Part shown: one piece after another, positions 49,671 through 57,910 of the stretch | Layout: every line of letters starts with the position of its first letter | Numbering within the stretch: the stretch's first letter is position 1 | Origin: Bog-159 sp963707465 | Lineage (GTDB): Bacteria; Acidobacteriota; Terriglobia; Bryobacterales; Bryobacteraceae | Assembly (NCBI GenBank): GCA_963707465.1 | Contig: CAVPQK010000015.1 | Coordinates: 1,612,001-1,676,000, forward strand | Direction of reading: 5' to 3' | Length of the DNA: 64,000 nt | The notes under the pieces: generated by a model | The model's input: only the letters and a program-made list of their open reading frames with translations | Told to the model about the DNA's origin: nothing | Database searches by the model: none | Made by a program: the position numbers and the translations under genes

Positions 49671-49707
49671 CGGGCGCTAGCCAAGTGCTACATTGGAGCG
49701 GAACCCG

Positions 49708-50214
49708 ATGGCACAGTTTCACGAAGAGCAGCGATTTGAGTGGTTCTTGACGGCGGCGTTTTGTGTTCCCGCCCTGATTGTCGGTTACGGGCTGTTCCGG
49801 CAATTGGTGCTGAACCTGCCCTCCATATCCGGATCTCTGTTGTGGCCAGCCTTCGCCGTGGCGTTAGTGGTAGCGGTCTGGTTCTTGCGATTGAAGCTCG
49901 TCACCGAAACGCACGACGACGGGATGTACATCGATTTTGTGTGGCTGTGGCCCGTGCGCACCATCCCCTGGGACCAGATCCGTAGCGTGGAGACGCGCAC
50001 CTACCGTCCCATCAAGGATTTTGGCGGCTGGGGAGTGCGTTGGGCGGCGCGTGGCATCGTGTATCACGCGCGCGGCAACCGCGGCGTCCGCCTGGTGCTG
50101 GCCTCGGGCGAGCGCGTGATGATCGGTTCGCAGCGCCCCGACGACCTAGCGCGCGCCATTGCGGAGTGGGGCAGCCTCTCAGGCTGCGGACCCGCTCTCA
50201 GCGGGTCCCGCTAG
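49708..50214 (+). CDS. Two-helix membrane protein with PH-like domain (DUF6141-like)
   Basis: 168 residues from the ATG at 49708 (GGAG about 9 bases upstream). Two helices: WFLTAAFCVPALIVGYGLFR and LLWPAFAVALVVAVWFLRLK. A PH-like beta domain follows, with ETHDDGMYIDFVWLWPVRTI, PWDQIRSVETRTYRPIKDFG, GGWGVRWAARGIVYHARGNR and RLVLASGERVMIGSQRPDDL. The last 15 residues (WGSLSGCGPALSGSR) and the stop codon come from a double-hairpin element, so the natural C-terminus probably ended near ARAIAE. Function is unknown. It converges with the TolB-like gene and overlaps it by 17 bases. Confidence 0.8.
   Translation: MAQFHEEQRFEWFLTAAFCVPALIVGYGLFRQLVLNLPSISGSLLWPAFAVALVVAVWFLRLKLVTETHDDGMYIDFVWLWPVRTIPWDQIRSVETRTYRPIKDFGGWGVRWAARGIVYHARGNRGVRLVLASGERVMIGSQRPDDLARAIAEWGSLSGCGPALSGSR
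50166..50208 (+). repeat. Double-hairpin element, copy 10, shared by two convergent gene ends
   Basis: GTGGG header, arms GCAGCCT/AGGCTGC (50171-50187, loop CTC) and GGACCCGCT/AGCGGGTCC (50188-50208, loop CTC). It encodes the C-terminus of the + strand gene and contains the stop of the - strand gene. Confidence 0.88.
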
Positions 50215-52054
50215 CCGCCGGCACATCGATCGCGAAGACGAACTGCTGCCCGTCGCGGCTGATGTTCCCCAGGCTCCCATCGAGAGGGCCGGGCAGCTTG
50301 AACAACATCCTGGGCGTGCCCGCGTGGAACGCTGGACTCGCGCCAACCTCCGCCGCCATCACGTAAAGCTCGTTCGAATCCAGGTTCAGCCCGCGGAAGA
50401 AAACTTCCTTGCCATCGCCGCGCCAGTGCAGCATGGCCCCCGCGCCGTCCTTGGAAACCTGCCACTCCTGCTCGCCCACCTTTCCCGTGGAAGGATCGAA
50501 CGGCCGCACGTACACCTCGTATCGTTCAGCCTGCTTCTCGTCCGACCGGTACAGCAGAAACCGGCCGTCCGGCGAAACCCTGCCCGTTTCGTCGTCGAAC
50601 TCTTCGCGCAGCGTCTCGATGGAGGTGCGGCTCTTCGCATCGCTCCCCGTAAGCGGCACGGTCAGAATCACGCCGCCGGATTCGAAGATCAACGACTGGC
50701 CGTCCGGGGAAACATCGCTGGGGAACACACCGGCGCCGGGTGTGTATTGAGACAGGATCTCCTCGCTGCCGCTTCCATCCAACCCTTTGCGATAAATGGC
50801 GAAGTCCCCATTCCGCAGGGACGAATAAAAAATGTGCTGCCCATCGGGCCACCACATGGCGCCGAAGCGCAGGAAAGTATCGTTCGTGATTTGGGTGCTC
50901 TTCCCGGTGGCGAGATCGATGGTCCAGAGGTCTTGCTGGCCGGTCTTCAGATCGTTCTTCGTCACCAGCAAGCGGGTGGCGTCGGGCGAGAACGACGGCG
51001 CAGAATACCGGCCGGGCTCGCCCACCTTCTTCACCGCCTGCCCTTCCCGATTGAAGATAGTGATCTGCTGAAGCTGCGGCCCGCGCGGCCGCGGAAGCAC
51101 GACGAATCGATCGCCATCCGCGCTGATGTACGAGATGCGGTCGGGCACCGGGCTCTGCTGGCGGTACAGCACCTCCGGCTTTTTGAACGTAAATTCCCCC
51201 GATGTGCTCACTTCGGCCGCCATCACCGATTGGTCCCGCGCCAGGTAATACAGCGCCTTGCCGTCGCGCCGCCAGAACGGCCCGCTGGAGGCGCCTTCGG
51301 AAATCTGCCATGGCTTCGTGCCCGCCGGAGCGTCGACCGGCCGCACGAAAACCTCGGCTTGGTTGGCCTGATCCAGTAGGACGTAAGCCAGGTAGCGGCC
51401 GTCCGGAGAGAATCGCGGCACGAACACCCGCAGGTCGCCGTGGAGGACTTGCACCGGCTTGTGCTCGCTATCGCCCAGCGGCAGGACGTACAGGTTTCCC
51501 TCCTTCATGTCGGACTTGGCAAAGGCCAGGAAACGGCCATCGGCCGACCAATCCGCGAGGTTCAGGAACGCGCCGGGGTTCTTGTACACCTGCTCCTCCG
51601 GTCCCTGGCCGTTCGCGGCGCGAATGTAGATCCCCTCCTGCCCGCTGCGAATGGTGGTGTAGGCGATCCGCTGGCTGTCGGGCGACCACACCGGCCCCAT
51701 CACAAACTCCGTTTTGGCGCTGGTGGTCAGCCGGGTGGATGCTCCGGTCTCGACATCCAGGATAAACAGGTCCTCGCTCTCGTTGGCCTGGTCTTCCTTG
51801 ATGGCCGCAATGTGCTTGCCGTCCGGAGAAAGGGCCGTGCCGTCGTAGAGCGCCTTCTCGCCGACCTTGCCGGTCAGCTTGCCGTAGCGGTCGACCAGCG
51901 TGATGATGGTGGCGTCGTTCTCGAACCTTTGCGCGTCTTTCTTAGCTTTGGCTTCGGCCACAGCCTTGGCTTTGTCGTTTCCAGCGGGAGTTGGGCTCTG
52001 CGCAACACACAGGGAGGCGACGGCGAAAACGATCGCGATCCGGCCGGTTTTCAT
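50198..52054 (-). CDS. Secreted TolB/PD40 beta-propeller protein
   Basis: 618 residues. Signal peptide (KTGRIAIVFAVASLCVAQ) and then a two-propeller arrangement of PD40-like blades: GTALSPDGKHIAAIKED, GPVWSPDSQRIAYTT, LADWSADGRFLAFAK, VPRFSPDGRYLAYVL, APSFSPDATRLLVTK, GAMWWPDGQHIFYSS, PSDVSPDGQSLIFES, TGRVSPDGRFLLYRS. It resembles the N-terminal propeller of dipeptidyl-peptidase IV/TolB-like proteins, without a peptidase domain (no GxSxG). It is probably a periplasmic binding scaffold. The C-terminus (ASGTR) is encoded partly by element copy 10. A 10-base gap separates it from the DUF6152 gene. Confidence 0.88.
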   Translation of the reverse strand: MKTGRIAIVFAVASLCVAQSPTPAGNDKAKAVAEAKAKKDAQRFENDATIITLVDRYGKLTGKVGEKALYDGTALSPDGKHIAAIKEDQANESEDLFILDVETGASTRLTTSAKTEFVMGPVWSPDSQRIAYTTIRSGQEGIYIRAANGQGPEEQVYKNPGAFLNLADWSADGRFLAFAKSDMKEGNLYVLPLGDSEHKPVQVLHGDLRVFVPRFSPDGRYLAYVLLDQANQAEVFVRPVDAPAGTKPWQISEGASSGPFWRRDGKALYYLARDQSVMAAEVSTSGEFTFKKPEVLYRQQSPVPDRISYISADGDRFVVLPRPRGPQLQQITIFNREGQAVKKVGEPGRYSAPSFSPDATRLLVTKNDLKTGQQDLWTIDLATGKSTQITNDTFLRFGAMWWPDGQHIFYSSLRNGDFAIYRKGLDGSGSEEILSQYTPGAGVFPSDVSPDGQSLIFESGGVILTVPLTGSDAKSRTSIETLREEFDDETGRVSPDGRFLLYRSDEKQAERYEVYVRPFDPSTGKVGEQEWQVSKDGAGAMLHWRGDGKEVFFRGLNLDSNELYVMAAEVGASPAFHAGTPRMLFKLPGPLDGSLGNISRDGQQFVFAIDVPAASGTR

Positions 52055-52064
52055 ACAGATCGGC

Positions 52065-52454
52065 TCAACAGTTTTGGGGGCACGCGGAAATCACTCTTCC
52101 GTCGGGCAATATAAAGGTTCGGATAAGCCCCGACCGGGATTTATCCCGCGCGCGGCTTAGTTCAACCTTTACCGTCTTCCCAAGTGCGCCTTCGAAATCG
52201 GCCTTGCCGAAATCGCGGATGCGGAAGAAGCTGGGAGCCGGACCCTCGGCGAGCCACGCCTCCGCGGCGCCGTTGGCGCCCTTCACTTCCACGGTCATGG
52301 ACGTGTGCGGATTTCGCCAGTCGACCTTAGTCAGTGTGCCGGTCAAAGAGACGCGGTCGTTGAAGTCGAACGTCGCGGTCATGTTGTGATGCGCCACGGC
52401 CTGGCTGGCAAGCATAGCGAAAGCAAGGGCGGACAAGACTCTCGTCCTGGACAT
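52065..52454 (-). CDS. DUF6152 secreted protein
   Basis: 129 residues from the ATG at 52454 (AGGAGGG about 8 bases upstream). The signal peptide is VLSALAFAMLASQAVA. The mature part begins HHNMTATFDFNDRVSLTGTL and continues TKVDWRNPHTSMTVEVKGAN. That is the family signature: an early His-His, then GTVTKVxWxNPH. Two late cysteines (SACPQNC). Family members are found with DUF6644 membrane proteins, as here (35 bases downstream of one). The mature N-terminal His-His may bind a metal, which is inference. Function is unknown. Confidence 0.88.
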   Translation of the reverse strand: MSRTRVLSALAFAMLASQAVAHHNMTATFDFNDRVSLTGTLTKVDWRNPHTSMTVEVKGANGAAEAWLAEGPAPSFFRIRDFGKADFEGALGKTVKVELSRARDKSRSGLIRTFILPDGRVISACPQNC

Positions 52455-52489
52455 CGCAGGAACCCTCCTGGGAGTCGATAATACACGGT

Positions 52490-52969
52490 TCACGGAATAA
52501 AAGCAATGGCTCGTCCGGCCCATCCCACACTAAACCAGAGAGTAAGTGACACTAGCGCCACTATGACATTGATGCTCCTCGGGCGAGAATCCGGCTCCGA
52601 TGCGATAAATCGGCGCAGCACCAGGAAATGGAAGAGGATCGCGCAGCATAGCAGCGACATCTTGACCTGAAACGGATGGCTGGCCAGGTATTTGTCCGGC
52701 GTGGCCAGAAAGATAAACATTCCCGAGAGAATGACCATGGCGGCCGCGCCGGCCATCCACGGCTTGAGCTGCCGCGCGAGACCGGCGAGAGACGACTCCC
52801 TATTTCCCACGCCGGCCAGCCGCAAATCGAGGATCAGCATGGTGGCCAGCAGCACGGTGAGTCCCGTGAGGTGTACCGACTGCACGGCGGGCATCCCGTA
52901 CTTGCTGTCGCGGACGAAGACAATGGGCGCCCAGGTCGCGCACCAGTGAAAGAGAGAGACAAAGAACAC
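52490..52969 (-). CDS. DUF6644-family membrane protein (second copy)
   Basis: 159 residues. Four membrane helices: GLTVLLATMLILDLRLAGVG, PWMAGAAAMVILSGMFIFLA, VKMSLLCCAILFHFLVLRRF, INVIVALVSLTLWFSVGWAG. The family pattern of DLRLxG in helix 2 and KMxLL with GRxIAF near the end is kept. It is one base from the preceding DUF6644 gene and precedes DUF6152, and the three look like one operon. The protein may bind heme or pass electrons, but that is not shown in the sequence. Confidence 0.82.
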   Translation of the reverse strand: MFFVSLFHWCATWAPIVFVRDSKYGMPAVQSVHLTGLTVLLATMLILDLRLAGVGNRESSLAGLARQLKPWMAGAAAMVILSGMFIFLATPDKYLASHPFQVKMSLLCCAILFHFLVLRRFIASEPDSRPRSINVIVALVSLTLWFSVGWAGRAIAFIP

Positions 52970-52970
52970 G

Positions 52971-53468
52971 TTAGAACTCGTAAGCCATCGTGCGGCCGCA
53001 AACGATCACGCCGATCCAGACAACCAGTGACAGGGCGGCGCAGAACTTAGCGCCGGTGGGCGTCTTGCCGGATGAATTCCACTGCGCCATTTTCGGATAG
53101 AAGATCAATTGATACACTCCGGCGTTGATTCCCATCAACAGCAGAAGTAACATCTTGGTACGGAAGAAGCGATTGCCATAAGCCTTGTCCGCCTGGCTGA
53201 TGAATAGGAAAATGCCGGTAATGAACATGACTGCGAAGCCGAGCTTCGACCAGCGTAAGAACTCGTTAGTAATCCTGCCACCACGAAATGCCAGCCCGAG
53301 CATACGTAAATCGAAGATCACGATCATGCCCACCGATAAGGGGAGGGCCAGAATGTGGCTGCCTTCAATGACCGGAAACAGCCAAAGGGATTCGTTGATC
53401 GTAGTCGCCAGAGAAGTATGCTGCAGCCACTGGCAGCACTCGAAGATAGAGATCGCGGGAAATACCAC
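52971..53468 (-). CDS. DUF6644-family membrane protein (first copy)
   Basis: 165 residues, beginning at a GTG at 53468 with no clear ribosome site. The opening FECCQWLQHTSLATTINESL, then WLFPVIEGSHILALPLSVGM is the family's N-terminal signature. Four or five helices follow, including MIVIFDLRMLGLAFRG, LGFAVMFITGIFLFISQADK, RTKMLLLLLMGINAGVYQLI and AALSLVVWIGVIVCGRTMAY. It is paralogous to the next gene (shared DLRxLG, KMLLL and GRxMAY patterns), so the pair may form a heterodimer. Confidence 0.82.
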   Translation of the reverse strand: MVFPAISIFECCQWLQHTSLATTINESLWLFPVIEGSHILALPLSVGMIVIFDLRMLGLAFRGGRITNEFLRWSKLGFAVMFITGIFLFISQADKAYGNRFFRTKMLLLLLMGINAGVYQLIFYPKMAQWNSSGKTPTGAKFCAALSLVVWIGVIVCGRTMAYEF

Positions 53469-53517
53469 GGGATTGGACAGATTCTACACCCAATCCTGAG
53501 TGTTCGGCAAGGCATGT

Positions 53518-54975
53518 CTAGGAAGGCGGCGCGGAGACGCTCGCCGGGGCGCTCAAGGTGAAATCGATTTGCGATCCCGCCGCCACCTTCTTCTTGCGCA
53601 GGAAGCCGCTCTTAATCGGCAGCGGCGTGGACTTTACCGCATAGCTTTGCCCACCCGTGGCGATGGAGACTAACTCGAGCGCCGGATCCGTCTTCCCCGG
53701 ATGCCCGTCGCGCGCGGCTTCCTCCAGCCGAAGGCGTGCTTCATCATCCGCGTGAAATACCTCCACGCCTTTCACCGTTACCGCGGCCGTCAGCTTCGCC
53801 AGGAATTCCTGACCGATGCGGCTGGCCTTGGAATCAATCGGATCGATGGTCCGGACGAAAATGCGAGCCCCCAGCGGTACGACAACCCTGACCGGCGCAG
53901 AGGCGGACTGCCCGGGTGGCGCTAAAGGCGTCTGGGCTGCGGCAGGCGCGGACGTGGCGCTCCGGGGCAGCGGCGCTGGCACAGTCGTTTGCGGCTGCGG
54001 CGCCGGACGCAAAACCACCCACGCCGCGAGCAGGCAGGCGAGCGCCCCGGCACTGCCCGCCAGCAGCATGCGCCGCCCAGTCCAAAACGCCGGTTTCGCC
54101 GCCAGGCCGGCCGTCCGATCCAGCGTCAGCGGCGCCGCGCTCACCATGGTTACGCCCTGGTAGAACTCCGCGGGGCGCTCGAGCGCCGCGCTGAACTGCT
54201 CCACGGTCTGAAAGCGCTGGTCTGGATCCTTGGCCAGCGCCTTCAGCACGGCGTTCTCAATACCCTGCGGGATCTGCGGATGCAGGCGTGTGGGCGGCGG
54301 GGGCGGGGTATTTACGTGATCGTTCAGGATCTGGAACTCGCTGTCCGCGTGAAAGGGCGCCTGGCCCGTCAGTATCTCGTAAAGGGTCGCGCCCAAAGAG
54401 TAGATGTCCGACCGGGCGTCCACCGGCTTCGCCAGGATCTGCTCGGGCGACATGTAGTAGGCCGTTCCCAGCCGCAGGCCGGTTCGCGTTATGCGGTGGT
54501 CGCTGGCGACCTTGACGAGCCCGAAGTCCATCACCTTTACCACGCACTCGCGGTTCAGCATGATGTTGCTGGGCTTGATGTCGCGATTCACGATCCCCTG
54601 GCGGTGCGCGTGGCCGATTCCCGCCAGCGCCTGCAGGAAGAGCGGGATGGCCTCGGCGGCGGGGATGGCGCCGCGGCGCGCCAGGATCTCACAAAACGTC
54701 TCCCCATCTACGAATTCCATCACCATGTAGGCGGCATTATCCTGCACCACGAATGCGTACAGCGTCGCCAGATTGGGATGATTCAGTTGCGCCTGGGCCC
54801 GCGCCTCGCGGCGAAAACGCTCCAGCAACTCGGGATTCCTGGAAAACTCCGGGCTGAGGGCCTTGATCGCCACCACGCGGCCCAATTGCGTGTCGATGGC
54901 CTTGTAGACCACCCCCATCCCGCCCTCGCCGATCTTCTCCACGATCCGGTAATTCCCGATCTCGGTGCCGATCAT
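53518..54975 (-). CDS. Ser/Thr protein kinase with an NRD catalytic loop and secretin-like tail
   Basis: 485 residues from the ATG at 54975 (GGAAGC upstream). Kinase domain 8-270: GEGGMGVVYKA, VAIKALSP with Lys38, then VNRDIKPSNIML, where the usual HRD His is Asn while catalytic Asp132 is kept. DFG at 150-152, SPE at 176-178. A membrane helix lies near 322-345 (RMLLAGSAGALACLLAAWVV), after which a Pro/Ala linker leads to an outer beta region (VRVVVPLGARIFVRTIDPID, then SKASRIGQEFLAKLTAAVTV) of unknown fold. Substrates are unknown. It is divergent from the PQQ propeller gene. Confidence 0.9.
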   Translation of the reverse strand: MIGTEIGNYRIVEKIGEGGMGVVYKAIDTQLGRVVAIKALSPEFSRNPELLERFRREARAQAQLNHPNLATLYAFVVQDNAAYMVMEFVDGETFCEILARRGAIPAAEAIPLFLQALAGIGHAHRQGIVNRDIKPSNIMLNRECVVKVMDFGLVKVASDHRITRTGLRLGTAYYMSPEQILAKPVDARSDIYSLGATLYEILTGQAPFHADSEFQILNDHVNTPPPPPTRLHPQIPQGIENAVLKALAKDPDQRFQTVEQFSAALERPAEFYQGVTMVSAAPLTLDRTAGLAAKPAFWTGRRMLLAGSAGALACLLAAWVVLRPAPQPQTTVPAPLPRSATSAPAAAQTPLAPPGQSASAPVRVVVPLGARIFVRTIDPIDSKASRIGQEFLAKLTAAVTVKGVEVFHADDEARLRLEEAARDGHPGKTDPALELVSIATGGQSYAVKSTPLPIKSGFLRKKKVAAGSQIDFTLSAPASVSAPPS

Positions 54976-55045
54976 TGCTTCCAGGATAACTCCCCGGTAG
55001 AACCAATTCCGGAACAAAGCGCCGCCGGAAGCGTCCAATCGAAGG

Positions 55046-56338
55046 ATGCGCTACTCGATGCTCGCTATAGTTGTGTCGCTGGCCACATTCGGGTTTTCCG
55101 CGGAGGCTGTGCACAAAAGCACGGCGACCAAAACCACTGCCGCTGTCAAAGCACCGGCCACCGGGGAAGATTGGCCGGTCTGGGGCGGCAAGAACCGCGA
55201 CTTCATCGTCAATGCTTCCGGTTTGGCCGATTCCTGGCCGGCCGCTGGTCTGAGAAAAGTCTGGAGCCGCCCGCTGGGCGATGGCTATTCCGCGGTCGCG
55301 GAGGAGAGCGGCGTCCTCTACACCGCGTTCCGCCGGAACACGCACGACGTCATCACCGCGCTCGCCGCCGCCACCGGCAAGACCCTCTGGGAATACGAAT
55401 ACGACAACCCGTTTACCAACGCGTATGCAGAGGCGGTGGGAGGGGGTCCTTACGCGATGCCGGAAGTGGTGGGCGATCGGGTAGTCACGGCCAGCGGCAC
55501 CGGCAAGATCCATTCGCTCGATAAGAAAACCGGCAAGCCGAAATGGTCGCATGACTTGTACAACGAGTTTCACGCCACGCACCTGCAATTCGGATTCTCG
55601 TGCCACGCGCTGCCCTATAAGGACATGTTGATCTACCAGGCCGGCGGCGCGGGCGACGGCGTCATCGCCTTCCGCCAAACCGACGGCGCGGTGGTTTGGA
55701 AGGCCCTGCAATTCACCAATTCGCATTCGTCGCCGCTGCTGATTAATGTGGATGGACAGCCGCAGGTCGTGGTGCTGGCGGCCAAGACGGTGTTCGGCTT
55801 CAATCCGGACAATGGCGCGCTGCTTTGGTCGCACGACCATGAGACCAACTATGGATTGGCTGTCAGCACTCCCGTCTGGGCGCCCGGCAATCTGCTGTTC
55901 GTGGCTTCCGCGTATGGCGAGGGCGCGCGCGTCCTGCATCTTCGCCAATCCGGCGGGAAAACCACGGTGGACCAGCTCTGGTATGACCCGCACCTCCAAC
56001 TCCACATCGGCACCGCCATCCAGCGCGACGGTTACGTCTACATCTCGCGAGGTTACGACGGTCCGGTCCTGATGACGGCCGTCGAATTGAAGACCGGGAA
56101 GATCATGTGGCAGGAACGCGGGTTTGCCAAGGCGCAACTGCTTTGGGCGGATGGCAAGCTGATCCTCGCGGACCAGGATGGCACGCTGGCCCTGTGCCGC
56201 GCGACCCCCCAGAAGTTCGAGGTGCTTTCCAAGGTGTCGGTGTTGCAGAGCATCGCCTGGACGCCGCCCACGTTGGTGGGCACGCGGCTCTACCTGCGGG
56301 ACCGCAAGACCATCGCGGCATACGACCTGGGAAAATAA
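55046..56338 (+). CDS. Secreted PQQ-like beta-propeller protein
   Basis: 430 residues; the start may be ATG 55046 or 55058. Signal peptide (MLAIVVSLATFGFSAEA), then blades with PQQ-repeat motifs: WPVWGGKNRDFIVNASGLAD, VLYTAFRRNTHDVITALAAA with TGKTLWEYEYDN, RVVTASGTGKIHSLDKKTGK, VVWKALQFTNSHSSPLLINV, VFGFNPDNGALLWSHDHETN, MTAVELKTGKIMWQERG. No cytochrome or clear active-site Asp is seen, so it may be a non-enzymatic propeller like the BamB-type. It ends 4 bases before the convergent TIR-like gene. Confidence 0.82.
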   Translation: MRYSMLAIVVSLATFGFSAEAVHKSTATKTTAAVKAPATGEDWPVWGGKNRDFIVNASGLADSWPAAGLRKVWSRPLGDGYSAVAEESGVLYTAFRRNTHDVITALAAATGKTLWEYEYDNPFTNAYAEAVGGGPYAMPEVVGDRVVTASGTGKIHSLDKKTGKPKWSHDLYNEFHATHLQFGFSCHALPYKDMLIYQAGGAGDGVIAFRQTDGAVVWKALQFTNSHSSPLLINVDGQPQVVVLAAKTVFGFNPDNGALLWSHDHETNYGLAVSTPVWAPGNLLFVASAYGEGARVLHLRQSGGKTTVDQLWYDPHLQLHIGTAIQRDGYVYISRGYDGPVLMTAVELKTGKIMWQERGFAKAQLLWADGKLILADQDGTLALCRATPQKFEVLSKVSVLQSIAWTPPTLVGTRLYLRDRKTIAAYDLGK

Positions 56339-56342
56339 TCCT

Positions 56343-57485
56343 TTATGCGGGCGCTGCCGGCGCCGGGGACTTCTGCGCGGGTAGCTCTTTTTCGATGTCG
56401 GCGAACACTTCGCTTACATTGGTCTTGAAGTTCTTGGTCAGCACGCCCGCCAGATCCGACGGTACGTCCGTGCCTTCCTGTTTGAGAATCAAGACGCGGC
56501 TCGGACCGAATCGCCCGTAAAACCACCCCAGCTCAAACAGAACATTCGGTCGCGCCTGGAATACCTTATCCTTCCCCGCTTTCACCATGTCGTCGGGAGT
56601 AAACAACGCAATCGCATAGGAGCACTCGGCGGCGTACTTGATGCACTTGTCGATGAGCGTCGCTCCCGCATCCGTCATCTCTTCGATCACCATCGGTTCC
56701 CGGCCGCATCCCTTCAGGAGATCCTTTAACTCGCGCCACTTTCCCTCGTTCCGTCCATGGATAATCAGGATCTTGTCGCCCGAGGGAGCCATATAACGGA
56801 CATTCCGCAGCATCGGTTCGAAGTTATGGCTCCGCGACTCCAGCCGGTCCGCCATGGCGCTGCACAGTTGCCTCAATTGCAGGAACCCGGCATTGGCGCT
56901 CGGCCGCAACGCCTGGACGGAGCGGTATTCGACCACCGCCTTGTCGAGCAGCTTGAGATACTCCTCGATGTTTCCCTGGTAGCCGGAGAGCTCCGCTTCG
57001 ATCGAGGCTCGCGAACCCCGCAGGAGCGCCGGAAACGGCCGCAATGGCGGCTCAAACGATGTGACAATCTCCTTGCAATTCGGACGCTCACCCAGTTCAG
57101 CCAGCGACTGTTGAAGTTGGTCGCAGCGCTGGATCGCTTCATCGATCCGGGAAAGCGCTTCCGTATACCGCCCTTCCGTTTGCATCAGAAGTGCGCTGGC
57201 CATCGGTTCATCGAGACAAGTCAAACCACAGAGGAAACCGAGGACGGCAAGTTCATCCTCACCGTACTTGGCGCGGGCATCCTCAAAGATTCCTTGGGCC
57301 AGATAGGCGCACTCGCGAGCGGTGGGGACATCCTGCGTAATGACCGTCTGGGAAGCCCTCTGGACAAGTTGGGCCATCTGCTCGAATTCGTCCGGCGCTT
57401 CCGGAGCCGGCGCCGCTGTTGGAGTGGCTGGAATCGCTACGACATCACCCTGAACGGGTGCCGCTGCGTTTGGATCTTCGGCCAT
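56343..57485 (-). CDS. CAP12-type TIR-like nucleotide-binding protein with helical N-terminus
   Basis: 380 residues from the ATG at 57485, chosen because GGAGG lies 4 bases upstream; the open frame to 57557 lacks a better start. Residues 1-35 are Pro/Ala-rich, 36-220 helical (ARECAYLAQGIFEDARAKYG, TEALSRIDEAIQRCDQLQQS). The C-terminal domain at 238-352 is KILIIHGRNEGKWRELKDLL, PMVIEEMTDAGATLIDKCIK, YAIALFTPDDM, ARPNVLFELGWFYGRFGPSR and LKQEGTDVPSDLAGV. This matches the PF10137 family, whose members cleave NAD in CBASS/Pycsar-type antiviral systems. Glu318 sits in the conserved FELGWFYGRFG. No nucleotide cyclase gene is near, so the activator is unknown. Confidence 0.85.
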   Translation of the reverse strand: MAEDPNAAAPVQGDVVAIPATPTAAPAPEAPDEFEQMAQLVQRASQTVITQDVPTARECAYLAQGIFEDARAKYGEDELAVLGFLCGLTCLDEPMASALLMQTEGRYTEALSRIDEAIQRCDQLQQSLAELGERPNCKEIVTSFEPPLRPFPALLRGSRASIEAELSGYQGNIEEYLKLLDKAVVEYRSVQALRPSANAGFLQLRQLCSAMADRLESRSHNFEPMLRNVRYMAPSGDKILIIHGRNEGKWRELKDLLKGCGREPMVIEEMTDAGATLIDKCIKYAAECSYAIALFTPDDMVKAGKDKVFQARPNVLFELGWFYGRFGPSRVLILKQEGTDVPSDLAGVLTKNFKTNVSEVFADIEKELPAQKSPAPAAPA

Positions 57486-57549
57486 AAGACCTCCATTCGA
57501 AGTCACGGCCAATATATCACAGGCTTGGGAAAATGATAGGATCGGGGGC

Positions 57550-57906
57550 ATGATCATCGGCGCTCACGTGGTTCTCTACACCAGCGATCCGGAGGCGGAT
57601 CGCGCCTTCTTCCGCGACGTGCTGGGCTTCGCCTGGGTGGATGCCGGCCATGGCTGGCTGATCTTCAAATTGCCGCCCGCGGAAGCCGCGATGCATCCCA
57701 GCGACGGCGGCCCCGCGCCAGGCTATCCGGAGTTCTACCTGATGTGCGACGATTTGCAGGCCACGATCGAATCGCTGGCGGCCAGCAACGTGGTTTGCGC
57801 GGCGATCGACAGGGCGCGCTGGGGAATGAAAACCACCATTCGTTTGCCCAGCGGCACAACCATCGGACTCTATCAACCCACGCATCCAACCGCGTTAGCG
57901 CTTTGA
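57550..57906 (+). CDS. Glyoxalase/VOC-fold protein
   Basis: 118 residues. Compact two-module beta-alpha fold: IGAHVVLYTSDPEADRAFFR, DVLGFAWVDAGHGWLIFKLP, EFYLMCDDLQATIESLAASN and TTIRLPSGTTIGLYQPTHPT. The metal ligand pattern is incomplete (His5, then Glu/His in the second module not clear), so the activity is uncertain: dioxygenase, bleomycin-type binding or lyase relatives all have this fold. It stops 5 bases before double-hairpin element copy 11. Confidence 0.82.
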   Translation: MIIGAHVVLYTSDPEADRAFFRDVLGFAWVDAGHGWLIFKLPPAEAAMHPSDGGPAPGYPEFYLMCDDLQATIESLAASNVVCAAIDRARWGMKTTIRLPSGTTIGLYQPTHPTALAL

Positions 57907-57910
57907 AATA

